Shown: positions 15,054-23,682, numbered from the stretch's first letter. The stretch is 43,138 bases of DNA from Firmicutes bacterium UBA3572 (GCA_002375985.1 DFNH01000003.1:1-43138); one strand, 5' to 3'. Made by a program: numbers and translations. The notes: a model not told the origin generated them from the sequence alone.

Positions 15054-15806
15054 GTGCCGAACGTAAAGCTGGTTCTGGCCTATGACGGTACGGCCTACCA
15101 CGGCTTTCAGAAGCAGTCCGGATCGGGCCTGCCCACCGTCCAGGAGACGCTGGAGCGGTCCTTGGCCATGTTGTCGGGGAGCACCATCAGGGTGATCGGG
15201 GCCGGTCGCACCGATGCCGGGGTGCACGCCCGGGGTCAGGTGGTTAATTTTACCACCGACGGATGGGCGATCCCTGTCGACCGGATTGCGGTCGCGTTGA
15301 ACGCGGTGCTGCCCGGGGACATCGCGGTCTTGTCGGCCCGTGAGGTTCCGCCTGATTTTCACGCCCGTTACAGCGCCGTGGCCAAGACCTACAGCTACAG
15401 TATATACAATCACCCGGTGCGGTCGCCTTTCGCGCGGCTTTACAGTCTACACATCCGTGAACCACTTGGACTTGCGGCCATGCGGCAGGCGGCGCGGCAC
15501 TTGATCGGACAGCATGATTTTACTTCCTTCCAGGCCACGGGAAGGCCGGTCAAGTCGGCTGTTCGCCTGCTTTCCCGGGCCGAGATCGAGGTGGAGCCGC
15601 CCCTGGTGCGGCTTGTTTTTCGGGCTGACGGTTTCCTGTATCATATGGTCCGGATCATGGCCGGTACCCTCATCGAAGTGGGGTTGGGCCGGCTGGAGCC
15701 TGACGCGGTGCGGGAAATCGTCGCGGCGCGGGACCGTAGGCGCGCCGGACCCACGGCGCCCCCTCACGGACTGTGTCTGGAAGAAGTAGAATATGACTTG
15801 ACCTGA
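15054..15806 (+). CDS. truA: tRNA pseudouridine(38-40) synthase TruA
   Basis: 250 residues, GTG start. TruA converts uridines 38-40 of the tRNA anticodon arm to pseudouridine. The catalytic aspartate is in the GAGRTDAGVHARGQVVNF motif (about Asp54), and the C-terminal FLYHMVRIMAGTLIEVGLGR motif is present. It is probably the last gene of the ribosomal operon. rplM and rpsI, which often follow truA, are not here. Confidence 0.96.
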   Translation: MPNVKLVLAYDGTAYHGFQKQSGSGLPTVQETLERSLAMLSGSTIRVIGAGRTDAGVHARGQVVNFTTDGWAIPVDRIAVALNAVLPGDIAVLSAREVPPDFHARYSAVAKTYSYSIYNHPVRSPFARLYSLHIREPLGLAAMRQAARHLIGQHDFTSFQATGRPVKSAVRLLSRAEIEVEPPLVRLVFRADGFLYHMVRIMAGTLIEVGLGRLEPDAVREIVAARDRRRAGPTAPPHGLCLEEVEYDLT

Positions 15807-16012
15807 AACGCCCCCGGTCACTGTTTCCGTTGACTCTTTCTTTTTCTTATACTGAAGGGGCCAGGTGAAAACAGGAGACCGGCTTCTTCTTCAGAGAACT
15901 TTCCCAACTCTTAAGGAACACGAGAGTGTCGAGAACACCCAGGCCGCCCTGACTTATTTGTGACTTTGAAAAAAGGTGTCTACCCTCATTTTCGCGCCGG
16001 GAGGTGCTCTCA

Positions 16013-16474
16013 TTGACCAGGACCGGAGAAAAGACAATCTGCCAGAACCGCAAGGCCCGGCACAACTACCATATTCTCGAAACTTACGAGGCCGGCATGG
16101 TCTTGAAGGGCACCGAGGTCAAATCCCTGCGCGCCGGCCGGGCCAATCTCAAAGACAGCTACGCCCGGGTGCAGGATGGTGAACTGTGGCTGGAAAACAT
16201 GCACATCAGCCCTTACGAGCAGGGGAACCGGTTTAACCACGACCCGACCCGGGCCCGCAAACTTCTGATGCACAAGGGCGAGATCATGCGGCTCTGGGGT
16301 AAGACCCGGGAGAATGGCCTGGCCTTGGTGCCCCTGCGGGTATATTTTAAAAACGGCCGTGCCAAGGTTGAACTGGCGCTGGCCAAAGGCAAGAAGCTCC
16401 ACGACAAGCGCGAGGAAATCGCTAAGCGGGATGCGGAGCGTGAAATAGCCCGGGTCGCCCGCGGCAAGGTTTAG
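16013..16474 (+). CDS. smpB: SsrA-binding protein SmpB
   Basis: 153 residues from TTG 16013, 7 bases after GGGAGGT (15999-16005). GTG 16004 is in frame but overlaps the binding site. SmpB delivers tmRNA to stalled ribosomes. Family landmarks are ARHNYHILETYEAGMVLKGTEVKS, ISPYEQGNRFNHDPTR, and the basic tail with GKKLHDKREEIAKRDAEREI, which enters the empty mRNA channel. ssrA lies 91 bases downstream, the common pairing. Confidence 0.97.
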   Translation: MTRTGEKTICQNRKARHNYHILETYEAGMVLKGTEVKSLRAGRANLKDSYARVQDGELWLENMHISPYEQGNRFNHDPTRARKLLMHKGEIMRLWGKTRENGLALVPLRVYFKNGRAKVELALAKGKKLHDKREEIAKRDAEREIARVARGKV

Positions 16475-16502
16475 ACCGCCCCGGCCTAAGATTTCCCAGA
16501 TA

Positions 16503-16531
16503 TTGACGGAGCCTGCGGTGCATGCTATCAT
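16503..16531 (+). promoter_or_regulatory. Likely vegetative promoter of ssrA
   Basis: TTGACG (16503-16508) and TATCAT (16526-16531) are separated by exactly 17 bases, a good sigma-A match, and end 34 bases before the mature 5' end of tmRNA. The distance leaves room for a short 5' precursor removed by RNase P. Confidence 0.6.
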
Positions 16532-16565
16532 GTAAATGCACCGATCGGTGCGTTCAACTGTATAT

Positions 16566-16924
16566 GGGGGCGACATGGTTTCGACGGGGGAAGTGATGGC
16601 AAGAGGAGCGAGCCGGGATCGTCACCAGCCCGTAAAACGGTGGCAAAGGCAATAACTGCCAAGAACGAACCTGTAGCCCTGGCTGCATAAAGACAGCCAG
16701 CATCCCACCCGCTTAAGCCTGCAGAGCGGGACCGGGGTGTCACACTAGCGGGCTTACCCGGCGCCAATTCTCGGAGGCGTCGCGGGACATTCATCGAGAT
16801 AGCTCGGTGAGGAGCCTGGCTGTAGGCGCCAACCGGAGCGAAACTTAAAATACAGCCTACGCTCGTAGCCGCCTCTTGTGGTCATTCTTCCGGACGGTGG
16901 GTTCGACTCCCCCCGCCTCCACCA
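16566..16924 (+). ncRNA. ssrA: Transfer-messenger RNA (tmRNA)
   Basis: The 5' end GGGGGCGACATGGTTTCGAC and the 3' end GGTTCGACTCC...CCA are the tRNA-like domain of tmRNA. The acceptor stem pairs GGGGGCG with CGCCTCC (one G-U pair). After AATAACT, the resume codon GCC (16658) opens a tag reading frame AKNEPVALAA followed by TAA (16688-16690), ending in the ALAA degron seen by ClpXP. The length of 359 bases is normal. With the alanine carried by the tRNA part, the full tag would be A-AKNEPVALAA. Confidence 0.97.
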
Positions 16925-16931
16925 AAAACTT

Positions 16932-16953
16932 ACCGCCAATCGGCGGTTTCTTT
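16932..16953 (+). terminator. Rho-independent terminator of ssrA
   Basis: ACCGCC (16932-16937) and GGCGGT (16942-16947) form a 6-base stem with a 4-base loop, followed by TTCTTT. It begins 8 bases after the CCA end of tmRNA. Confidence 0.75.
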
Positions 16954-16959
16954 ATGTGC

Positions 16960-17155
16960 GCCCGGGGCTGAAAACCTCCTTTGCGCGGCTGCTTGACGGC
17001 ACCATTGTGCAGATCGGTTTTGGGGAAGCGGCCTTTGCTTTTGCCTTAAACTGCCTCCTGGACCCCATGTCCAAGCTGCGCGTCGGCGAGTGGGCGAAGA
17101 CGATCTACCGGCCGGAGTGGGAGAGGCTGGAACCCAATCACTTCTCCTTCCGGCA
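16960..17155 (+). pseudogene. Probable transposase remnant next to ssrA
   Basis: An open frame after the tmRNA terminator reads GFGEAAFAFALNCLLDPMSK, then LRVGEWAKTIYRPEWERLE and PNHFSF. This resembles the N-terminal region of IS1634/IS4-type transposases (a phenylalanine/alanine helix, then NRLxDPxSKLxxxEWL and a YxPEWxxLELHHFYRA pattern). The match is from memory of the family and only about 60 codons remain. No start codon, catalytic DDE region or inverted repeat ends are seen. The tmRNA 3' end is a common integration site, which fits insertion debris here. Confidence 0.4.
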
Positions 17156-17410
17156 CGCGGTAGAGAAGGTCAAGCACCAGGTTTTACCTGAGGCGGGTGA
17201 TCCTCGGGGGATGGTGTCGGAGAAACTGCCCGGGGAGATTGAAGGAGCGCAGCTTATAGAGGGATGTGAGCCATGCAGATACTCACGTAAGTGCAACCTA
17301 AAACGGAATGATCTTGTCTACCAGGGGAAATTTATACCAGAATGCGGACTTGACCCGCAAGAGCCGCAGTATCATACCTCGAAAGGGTTTACACATTCCG
17401 GGGATGTAAC
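17156..17410 (+). other. Region without a recognised gene between transposase remnant and FmdE leader
   Basis: The reading frame of the transposase remnant stays open through this stretch. It encodes a cysteine-containing segment (CEPCRYSRKC near 17268-17297, another Cys near 17342). I do not recognise it, it has no ribosome binding site, and base use shifts from GC-rich to more AT-rich past about 17260. It may be degraded foreign DNA. Confidence 0.3.
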
Positions 17411-17439
17411 TAAATTTATCGTAATCCGGTGGCTGAAGC

Positions 17440-17528
17440 TGCCGAATCCACGTAGCATCTCAATGAGTCGAAAGGTACCACGGAGGTACAAGCCTGACCG
17501 CAGGTCCGGCCTTCGTGGTATTTTTTGT
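17440..17528 (+). promoter_or_regulatory. Structured leader with terminator-like hairpin before the FmdE gene
   Basis: A small stem-loop (GTGG...CCAC with an inner GGC...GCC, around 17430-17453) is followed by a strong hairpin pairing ACCACGGAGG (17478-17487) with CCTTCGTGGT (17511-17520), one G-U pair, and then ATTTTTTG. The hairpin and T-run end 25 bases before the ATG of the FmdE-like gene, downstream of nothing that clearly needs terminating. This is the layout of a transcription attenuator or riboswitch. The ligand class is unknown; a molybdenum-cofactor element is one idea, given the FmdE context. Confidence 0.4.
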
Positions 17529-17551
17529 TTCCAGAAAAGGAGGATCACATT

Positions 17552-18160
17552 ATGTGCCGGGAACCGAGCGATTGGGAAAAGGTAGTGGCTTTTCATGGGC
17601 ACAGTTGTCCGGGACTGGCTCTCGGCTTCCGCGCCGCGCAGGCCGGGATGGCGTGTCTGAACGAACTGCGCGACGAGGACGAGGAGATCTTTGCCGTGGT
17701 GGAAAACGACGCCTGCGGCGTGGACGCCGTGATGGTGCTGACGGGCTGCACCCTGGGCAAGGGCAACCTGCTTTTCAAAGACCTGGGTAAGCAGGCCTAC
17801 ATTTTTGGCAGCCGGAAGACGGGCCGGGCGGTGCGGGTGGTCGTCAAGAACCCCATCTGGCGGCAGGAACCGGGCTATGCCGATTTGGCGGCCCGGGTAA
17901 TGTCCGGCCAGGCCAGCCCGGAAGAAAAGGACGAGTTCGCCCGGCGGCGAGACGAGCGCACCCGGCAGCTGCTGGAGATGCCCACCGAAGAACTGCTGCG
18001 GATTACCGAACTGGACTTCCCGTTCCCGGAACGGGCGCGCGTTTTTAAGTCCCTGCAGTGTGCCGAGTGTGGCGAGTGGGCGATGGAGCCGCGGATGCGC
18101 CTGCGGGAAGGCCGAACCGTGTGCCTGTCCTGCGCCGGGGAGTACACCCGGGGCTGGTAG
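17552..18160 (+). CDS. FmdE-family protein (formylmethanofuran dehydrogenase subunit E-like)
   Basis: 202 residues from ATG 17552, behind AAAGGAGG. The N-terminal domain has the FmdE pattern: FHGHSCPGLALGFRAAQAGM near residues 13-32, then ENDACGVDAVMVLTGCTLGKGN, with His/Cys residues likely to bind metal. The C-terminus carries a zinc ribbon (CAECGEW...CLSC). In methanogens FmdE accompanies the Mo/W enzyme formylmethanofuran dehydrogenase; bacterial homologues are widespread in anaerobes and mostly uncharacterised. It stands alone here, so a role in molybdenum or tungsten metabolism is only inference. Confidence 0.85.
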   Translation: MCREPSDWEKVVAFHGHSCPGLALGFRAAQAGMACLNELRDEDEEIFAVVENDACGVDAVMVLTGCTLGKGNLLFKDLGKQAYIFGSRKTGRAVRVVVKNPIWRQEPGYADLAARVMSGQASPEEKDEFARRRDERTRQLLEMPTEELLRITELDFPFPERARVFKSLQCAECGEWAMEPRMRLREGRTVCLSCAGEYTRGW

Positions 18161-18243
18161 CGGCCTGTGGGCCGAAAGTGCCGCCAGTTGTAGACCGGTC
18201 TCTGTGGTCTGCTTGCGGAACATTTTGGAAGGGAGAGTGCAAA

Positions 18244-19861
18244 GTGAAGGTGCCCTTAAGTCTCGTTTGGCGGCGGTACTTCCCGATCATTTTAGGGGCC
18301 CTGGTCCTGATTATGGCCGGTGCGGCCGGTTGCGCCGGGGAGCGCCCGCCCGGGGGAGACGCCCGGTGCTGCACAGATACCTACTTACGTCATTGCCGAT
18401 CCGACCGGCGACTGGGATTTTCCCAATCCGTTCGGGCATTACCCGCGCGGACCCGGCTACATCCGGATGAGTCTCATTTTTGACACGCTGGTCTGGAAGG
18501 ACGCCGACGGTTTTGTGCCGGCCCTGGCCACCGCCTGGGAATACGACCCGGAGGCCAACGCCTACGTTTTCACGTTGCGTGAGGACGTCACCTGGCACGA
18601 CGGCACCCCCTTTCCGGCGGACGACGTGGTGTTCACCTTTGACTACTACCGGGAACATCCCTATCCCCTCGCGGACACCGGGGTTGTGAAATCCGTGGAG
18701 GCGGAAGGAAATCGGGTGACCATCGCCCTATCCCGCCCCTACGCCCCCTTTCTGGAAATGATCGCCGGCACGGTGCCCATTCTGCCCCGGCACATCTGGC
18801 GGAACGTGACCGATCCCGAAAACTTCCGGACCCCGGAAGCGGCCATCGGTACCGGACCCTTTAAGTACGGGGACTACAACAAGGAACTGGGTACCTACCT
18901 TTACCTGGCCAACCCGGACTACTACGGCGACGAGGTGCTGGTCGAGCGGCTCAGCTTCGTGCGGGTGACCGAGGAAATGACCCCGGCCGCCCTGAAAAAC
19001 GGCGAGGTGCATAGGGGTTCGGTGCCGCCCGAGACGGCCGACGCGGTCGAGGATGCCGGATTCACCGTGCTCAAGAGCCCCTTCTACTGGAACGCCAAAC
19101 TGATGATCAACCACCGGAAAGAGCCCCTGGACCGGAAGGAATTCCGGCAGGCGCTGGCCTACGCCATCGACCGGAACCAGATCGTGGAACTCGCCCGGCG
19201 CGGTCACGCCTTGGCCGGCAGTGCCGGACTCCTGCCGCCGGACAGCGAGTGGTTCGCCCCCGGTGCCTACCAGTACCCGCACAACCCGGCCCGGACGGCG
19301 GAACTGCTGGAGAACCTGGGTTACACGAAAACGGGCGGTTTCTATACTAAAAACGGCCGCTTACTGGAATTGGAGCTTATTTACAGCGAAAGATTCGTCT
19401 ACAACGAAGGATTCGCCCGGGAGGCCGAGCTGATCAAACGGCAATTGGAGAACGCGGGTATCAAGATCAACCTGCGCAGCATGGAAAGCAAGGCGGTGGA
19501 TGACCGGGTGCTGCGCTGGGACTTCGAGCTGGCCGTGATCGGTCACGGCGCACTGGGCGGCGACCCGCTGCAGTTCAACCGGGCGGTGATGGGCCAGGGT
19601 TTCAACAGCGCCCGGTACGAGGCCAACGAAGCGCTCACCGCTCTGATGCGGCGCCAGGTGACCGAGATGAATGCCGCCAAGCGCCTGGAACTGGTGCAAA
19701 AGGCCCAGGAACTCTACGCGGAAGACGTACCGGCCCTGACCTTGTATTACCCGCAATGGTACTTTGCCCACGATGGGCGGATCGATCACTACTACACCAA
19801 GGGTGGGGTGGCCTTGGGCGTGCCGATCCCTATTAACAAAATGGCTTTTGTGCGCCCGTAA
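18244..19861 (+). pseudogene. Peptide/nickel ABC transporter substrate-binding protein, frameshifted
   Basis: A lipoprotein signal (about residues 1-28: KVPLSLVWRRYFPI, hydrophobic ALVLIMAGAAGC with lipobox cysteine) starts at GTG 18244 behind GGGAG. The mature part lies in another frame from about 18357 to 19861 and is a complete SBP_bac_5 (DppA/OppA-type) domain: VWKDADGFVPALATAWEYDP, TLREDVTWHDGTPFPADDVV, VGTGPF-like AIGTGPFKYGDY, and RQALAYAIDRNQIV. Removing one G from the G5 run at 18352-18356 joins the two frames smoothly (RPPGETPGAAQIPTYV). It is therefore a one-base frameshift, a sequencing error, or a phase-variable tract. The truncated permease downstream favours real decay. Confidence 0.8.
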
Positions 19862-20001
19862 ACCGGAACAGGTTTTATCCTCCTCGCTTCCGAGCTATCG
19901 GGGTGCGCCGCCGAGAGGTGAGAAAGCGGCGGTGCCGCCCCGGAGGTCTTGCCCGTTCCGTGGCTTTTTATTGAGGACAGCACCAGCGGAGGGATCGGAC
20001 C

Positions 20002-20628
20002 GTGTACAGCAAACTCCTGAATTACGCGCTGGCCTTCTTCCTGATCCTGACGCTCAATTTCCTGCTGCCGCGGATGATGCCCGGCGACCCGCTGATGGCG
20101 ATTCACGGTGGCGAAATGCTGGTGGAGTTGACCCCGGAACGGGAGGCCGCGCTGCGGGAGCGTTACGCGTTGGACCAGCCGCTGCCTCAGCAGTTCGCCA
20201 ATTACCTGGGGCGGCTGGCCGCCGGCGACCTGGGCCAGTCCTATTACTACGCCGTTCCGGTGAGCGAGCTGATCCGGGGTGCAGTGCCCTGGACGCTTCT
20301 CTTGGCCGGTAGCGCCCTGGTGCTTTCCTCCCTGCTGGGCATCATCCTGGGCATCGAGGCCGGCTGGCGTCACAATCGCTCTCCGGATCGGGCCCTGGTT
20401 GGTATGGCCGGACTACTGAACGGCTTTCCGGACTTCCTGATCGGCGCCCTGCTGTTGGTCTTCTTCGGTGCCGGCCTGGCTTGGTTTCCGGTTTCCGGGG
20501 CGCTGACACCTTACGCAGGCCTTTCCGGGTGGGCGTTGGTTGCGGATGTCGCCCGCCACCTGTTTCTGCCTCTGACCGCCCTGACCCTGGCCAACCTGGC
20601 CGGGATGTTCCTGCTGACCCGCGGCGCC
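20002..20628 (+). pseudogene. DppB/OppB-type ABC permease, truncated
   Basis: GTG start behind GGAGGG. The first 209 residues match peptide ABC permeases: an N-terminal helix, then LPRMMPGDPLMA, the RYALDQPLPQQFANYLGRLAAGDLGQS segment, and helices up to LTLANLAGMFLLTRGA. Family members normally continue with an EAA-type cytoplasmic loop and two more helices, all missing. After 20628 the frame stays open through unrelated sequence into sspH (stop at 21027). No second permease or ATPase genes are present, so this transporter is unlikely to work. Confidence 0.8.
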
Positions 20629-20769
20629 CCAGCTGCAACGGGCATAGTTGCTCTACGTGCAGCCGGCCCGCCGCGATCCGGTGGCTTTGTGGTGGTACTC
20701 CACTCATCTTTGCCCGCGCCTTTGGGAAGACTAGGACACGACATTTTCCCCGAAAAAGGAGTGGTGCGG

Positions 20770-21027
20770 ATGGACTTTGAACGGGCCCGGGAAATCGTGG
20801 AGTCGGACAAGACGATCGAGGTGGTCCACAGCGGCCGGCCGGTTTGGATCGAAGGGTTAAACCCGGAGAATAAAACGGCGCGGATTCGACCGCTTAACGG
20901 AACGGCAGAAGAGGTGATCGACGTGTCGGTTACGCAGTTGGTGGAAGGCCGCACTTATAGTCAACAACCAGATTCCGATACCGCGCCTTCGATTGTGCCG
21001 CCGCCTACCACCAGGTCTCCCCGGTAG
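20770..21027 (+). CDS. sspH: Small acid-soluble spore protein, H type
   Basis: The segment MDFERAREIVESDKTIEVVH, then SGRPVWIEGLNPENKTARI and VIDVSVTQLVEG matches SspH of endospore formers, a minor spore-core protein of about 60 residues. ATG 20770 has its own AAAGGAG (20757-20763), so it probably starts here and not as part of the permease frame. The frame gives 85 residues, about 25 more than usual; the extra tail (TYSQQPDSDTAPSIVPPPTT) overlaps the 3' end of the convergent mnmA gene by 67 bases and is probably an accident of a lost stop codon. Expression in the forespore would be expected. Confidence 0.8.
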   Translation: MDFERAREIVESDKTIEVVHSGRPVWIEGLNPENKTARIRPLNGTAEEVIDVSVTQLVEGRTYSQQPDSDTAPSIVPPPTTRSPR

Positions 21028-22142
21028 AACACCGCTGCCTGACCGGGGGTAACCGCCGCCTGCGGTTCGGAAAGGGTGACCAGCACCCGTCCATTTTCCA
21101 TGGGCGCAATCGTCCCCTGAACGGGCGGGGCGGTATACCTGATTTTTACTTCCACGGCCATAAGGCCGGCCAGTTTTTCGAAGGGGATGAAGTTGTTATC
21201 GGTGGTGGTGAAGGCGCGGGTCTCCAGATCCTCCTTGTTTCCCACCACTACGGTGTTGTTGGCGGGATCCAGCGCCACCACATACACGGGCCGGCCCAGG
21301 GCCAGCCCCAAGCCGCGCCGCTGGCCGATCGTGTACCGGTGCACGCCGGCATGCCGGCCCAAAACGTTGCCCGCGGTATCGATGATGGGACCGGGGCGGG
21401 CGGCCTTCGGCCGTTTCGCGTACACAAAGGCGCGGTAGTCCCCATCGGGGATGAAACATATTTCCTGGCTTTCTGCTTTGGCGGCTATGTTCAACCCTGC
21501 CTGGCGGGCGATGTCCCGCACTTGGCTTTTCTCGAGCCCTCCCAGCGGGAAGAGGATGCGGGCCAGTTGGTCTTGCGTCAGCGTGTAGAGGAAGTAGCTC
21601 TGGTCCTTCCGCCGGTCAACACCCCTGAGCAGCACGTACCGTTTGCACTGCAACGCGTAAAACGTGCGCACGTAGTGACCGGTGACCAGCCACCGGGCGC
21701 CCAAGGCCGCGGCCTGCTTTAGCAGCAGGCCGAACTTGATGAACCGGTTGCAGGCGATGCATGGGTTCGGCGTGCGTCCGTCCAGGTAAGCGTCAATGAA
21801 AGGGTTGACCACCAGCCGTTCGAAAGGCTCGCGGAAGTTGACCACGTGGTGAGGAAAACCCAGCGACCAGGCGATGTTCCGGGCGTCGTTGACCGCGTCC
21901 GGAGAACAGCGGGCGAGGGGCAGGGCAGTTTTCTCGTCAACGGTGGGCCGGAGCTGCATGGTGAGGCCGACCACTTCGAAACCGGATTCTTTAAGTAGGT
22001 AGGCGGCGACAGAGCTGTCCACCCCACCGCTCATCGCGATCGCTACCCGTTCCGGAAGACCGCACCGGTGTGTCTCCGGGCGATGTTCGCCCGCGCACGT
22101 ATCTTTGGTTTCCGAGAGCCGGGGCAATACCCTCTGTGGCAC
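20961..22142 (-). CDS. mnmA: tRNA-specific 2-thiouridylase MnmA
   Basis: 393 residues; it makes the s2U34 modification of Glu, Gln and Lys tRNAs. The PP-loop (VAIAMSGGVDSSVAAYLL) lies near residue 35, the first catalytic cysteine in TPNPCIACNRFIKFG, and the second in ESQEICFIPDGDY; the C-terminal beta-barrel follows (VGNKEDLETRAF). The GTG start at 22142 has GAGGGG upstream, giving a 30-residue leader before the PP-loop, longer than usual. It is convergent with sspH and overlaps its tail. No cysteine desulfurase or IscR gene is adjacent. Confidence 0.95.
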   Translation of the reverse strand: MPQRVLPRLSETKDTCAGEHRPETHRCGLPERVAIAMSGGVDSSVAAYLLKESGFEVVGLTMQLRPTVDEKTALPLARCSPDAVNDARNIAWSLGFPHHVVNFREPFERLVVNPFIDAYLDGRTPNPCIACNRFIKFGLLLKQAAALGARWLVTGHYVRTFYALQCKRYVLLRGVDRRKDQSYFLYTLTQDQLARILFPLGGLEKSQVRDIARQAGLNIAAKAESQEICFIPDGDYRAFVYAKRPKAARPGPIIDTAGNVLGRHAGVHRYTIGQRRGLGLALGRPVYVVALDPANNTVVVGNKEDLETRAFTTTDNNFIPFEKLAGLMAVEVKIRYTAPPVQGTIAPMENGRVLVTLSEPQAAVTPGQAAVFYRGDLVVGGGTIEGAVSESGC

Positions 22143-22476
22143 AAATACCCCTCTTTTCGCTTTACTTTCAGACGCGCTTCGGTTTTTAGATTTTACTTTT
22201 TCGTTTTAGTGTGCATTTTCCCTTTTTGCCCGGTGCCGTTTTTAAGACCTGGTGGCGCCACCATTATCTCCACCATTATCATCGACTATTCTGTCCCGGG
22301 ATGCTTAACCCTCGCAGAAAGGCGGGTACTGTTGTATAATGTGCTTTGCCGTGTTTCTTTTGGGATTGGAACCAGAAAAGTCTAGTGTTCTTCCCCAACA
22401 TTGCCGTTATACGTGAAAGGAATAGCCGAAATCTGCGGCGAAAGGCTTACCTATTCTGTTTGGAGAAAAATGCCGT
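22143..22476. other. mnmA-diguanylate cyclase intergenic region
   Basis: 334 bases between divergent genes with no supported ORF. It is more AT-rich than its neighbours. A 12-base palindrome GGTGGCGCCACC lies at 22251-22262. A perfect TATAAT at 22335-22340 could be the -10 box for the downstream gene, but no good -35 lies 17 bases upstream (TCGCAG there), so the promoter is weakly supported. Confidence 0.4.
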
Positions 22477-23682
22477 ATGAAGTCGGGAGTAATCAAAAGC
22501 TTATATCTTATGTCTATACCGGTGGGGTCGCTGCTTTTGGCGTACGCGCTGTGGCCGGCGGTGCAGAGCGATCCGGCGCTGGCACGCCTGGTGCGGCATG
22601 CTCCTCACGTGCTGTTCGGTGCTGCGCTCGCCCTCGCCTGGCGGTTCAACCAGAGCAGGGTTTTCTTCATGCTGCTGGTGTTTCTCGTTGGTTATTTATT
22701 TGTTACCGGCTGGGCGGGGCAAGCTGAATACGCCGTGGTCTACACGGCGGTCAGTGTCCTGGTGCCCGTTAATACCTTGCTGTTCGCCTTCCTCAAGGAA
22801 CGCGGCATCCTGACCACCCGGGGCAAATGCTACCTGGCCTTCCTGCCGGCGCAGGTGTTGGTGGTGGCCCTGTGGTGGGCCGCCGGCGAGGAAGCGGTGC
22901 AGTTCCTGCAGACCGGGGTGTTGAACAGCGGTTCGATGCACTGGACGCCGCTCCCGGTGTTATCCGTACTGCTCTTCCTGGCCGCGGTAGTGGGCCTGAC
23001 GGCTAGGATGGTGTACACGCAATCCTTTGCCGACGGCTGCTCGGCCGGTGCGCTGGCCGCCGCCGCCCTGGGCCTGCACTTCGACAGCGTTCTTGAACTG
23101 TCCTACTTTACGGCGGTGGCGGGTCTGATCCTGCTGGTGGCCGTTTTGCAGCGGATGTATGCCATGGCCTACCTGGACGAACTGACCGGGCTTCCCGGCC
23201 GCCGCGCCCTCCGGGAGGAAAAGATGAAACTCGGAGACAGTTTCACCTTGGCTTTGGTGGATGTGGATCACTTCAAACAATTCAATGACAGATACGGACA
23301 CGCTGCCGGCGACGAGGTCCTGCGTTTTGTGGCGTCGTTCCTCCGTCAGGTCTCCGGTGGCGGAAAAGCTTTCCGGTACGGCGGGGAGGAGTTTGTCCTC
23401 GTCTTCCCCGGCAGGGGGCTGAAGGATACGCTGCCCCACCTGGAGACGCTGCGGGAGAAGATTGCCGGGAGACCGTTTGTTCTGCGGGGGAAGGACCGGT
23501 CCAAAGAGAAACCGCCCAAGGAAAGACAGCCCCGGGGTTCCAACCGGAAGGTAACCATTACGGTGAGCGTCGGGGCTGCCGAAAAGCGCCGGGAGCATAA
23601 AACATGCGCGGACGTGTTCCGGGCGGCCGACGCGGCTCTTTACCGGGCCAAGAAAAAGGGCCGGAACCGGGTCAGTACCTGA
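22477..23682 (+). CDS. Membrane-bound diguanylate cyclase (GGDEF protein)
   Basis: 401 residues. About seven hydrophobic segments fill residues 8-215, then a GGDEF domain begins at YLDELTGLPGRRAL. The active site reads GGEEF (about residue 302), with FALVDVDHFKQFNDRYGH-type metal/GTP motifs before it, so it should make c-di-GMP from two GTP. The RxxD inhibitory site expected just before GGEEF is missing (SGGGKAFRYGGEEF), so product inhibition is unlikely. A basic insertion of about 25 residues (GKDRSKEKPPKERQPRGSN) interrupts the domain before VTITVSVGAAE. The membrane part probably senses an unknown signal. Confidence 0.93.
   Translation: MKSGVIKSLYLMSIPVGSLLLAYALWPAVQSDPALARLVRHAPHVLFGAALALAWRFNQSRVFFMLLVFLVGYLFVTGWAGQAEYAVVYTAVSVLVPVNTLLFAFLKERGILTTRGKCYLAFLPAQVLVVALWWAAGEEAVQFLQTGVLNSGSMHWTPLPVLSVLLFLAAVVGLTARMVYTQSFADGCSAGALAAAALGLHFDSVLELSYFTAVAGLILLVAVLQRMYAMAYLDELTGLPGRRALREEKMKLGDSFTLALVDVDHFKQFNDRYGHAAGDEVLRFVASFLRQVSGGGKAFRYGGEEFVLVFPGRGLKDTLPHLETLREKIAGRPFVLRGKDRSKEKPPKERQPRGSNRKVTITVSVGAAEKRREHKTCADVFRAADAALYRAKKKGRNRVST

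Noticed and set aside
15831..15854. TTGACT and TATACT as a promoter for smpB
   Set aside because: The spacer is only 12 bases, too short for a sigma-A promoter.
16878..17585. 235-codon plus-strand ORF
   Set aside because: It begins inside the tmRNA gene and ends inside the FmdE start region. Only the stretch at about 16960-17155 resembles a protein, so the ORF as a whole is not a gene.
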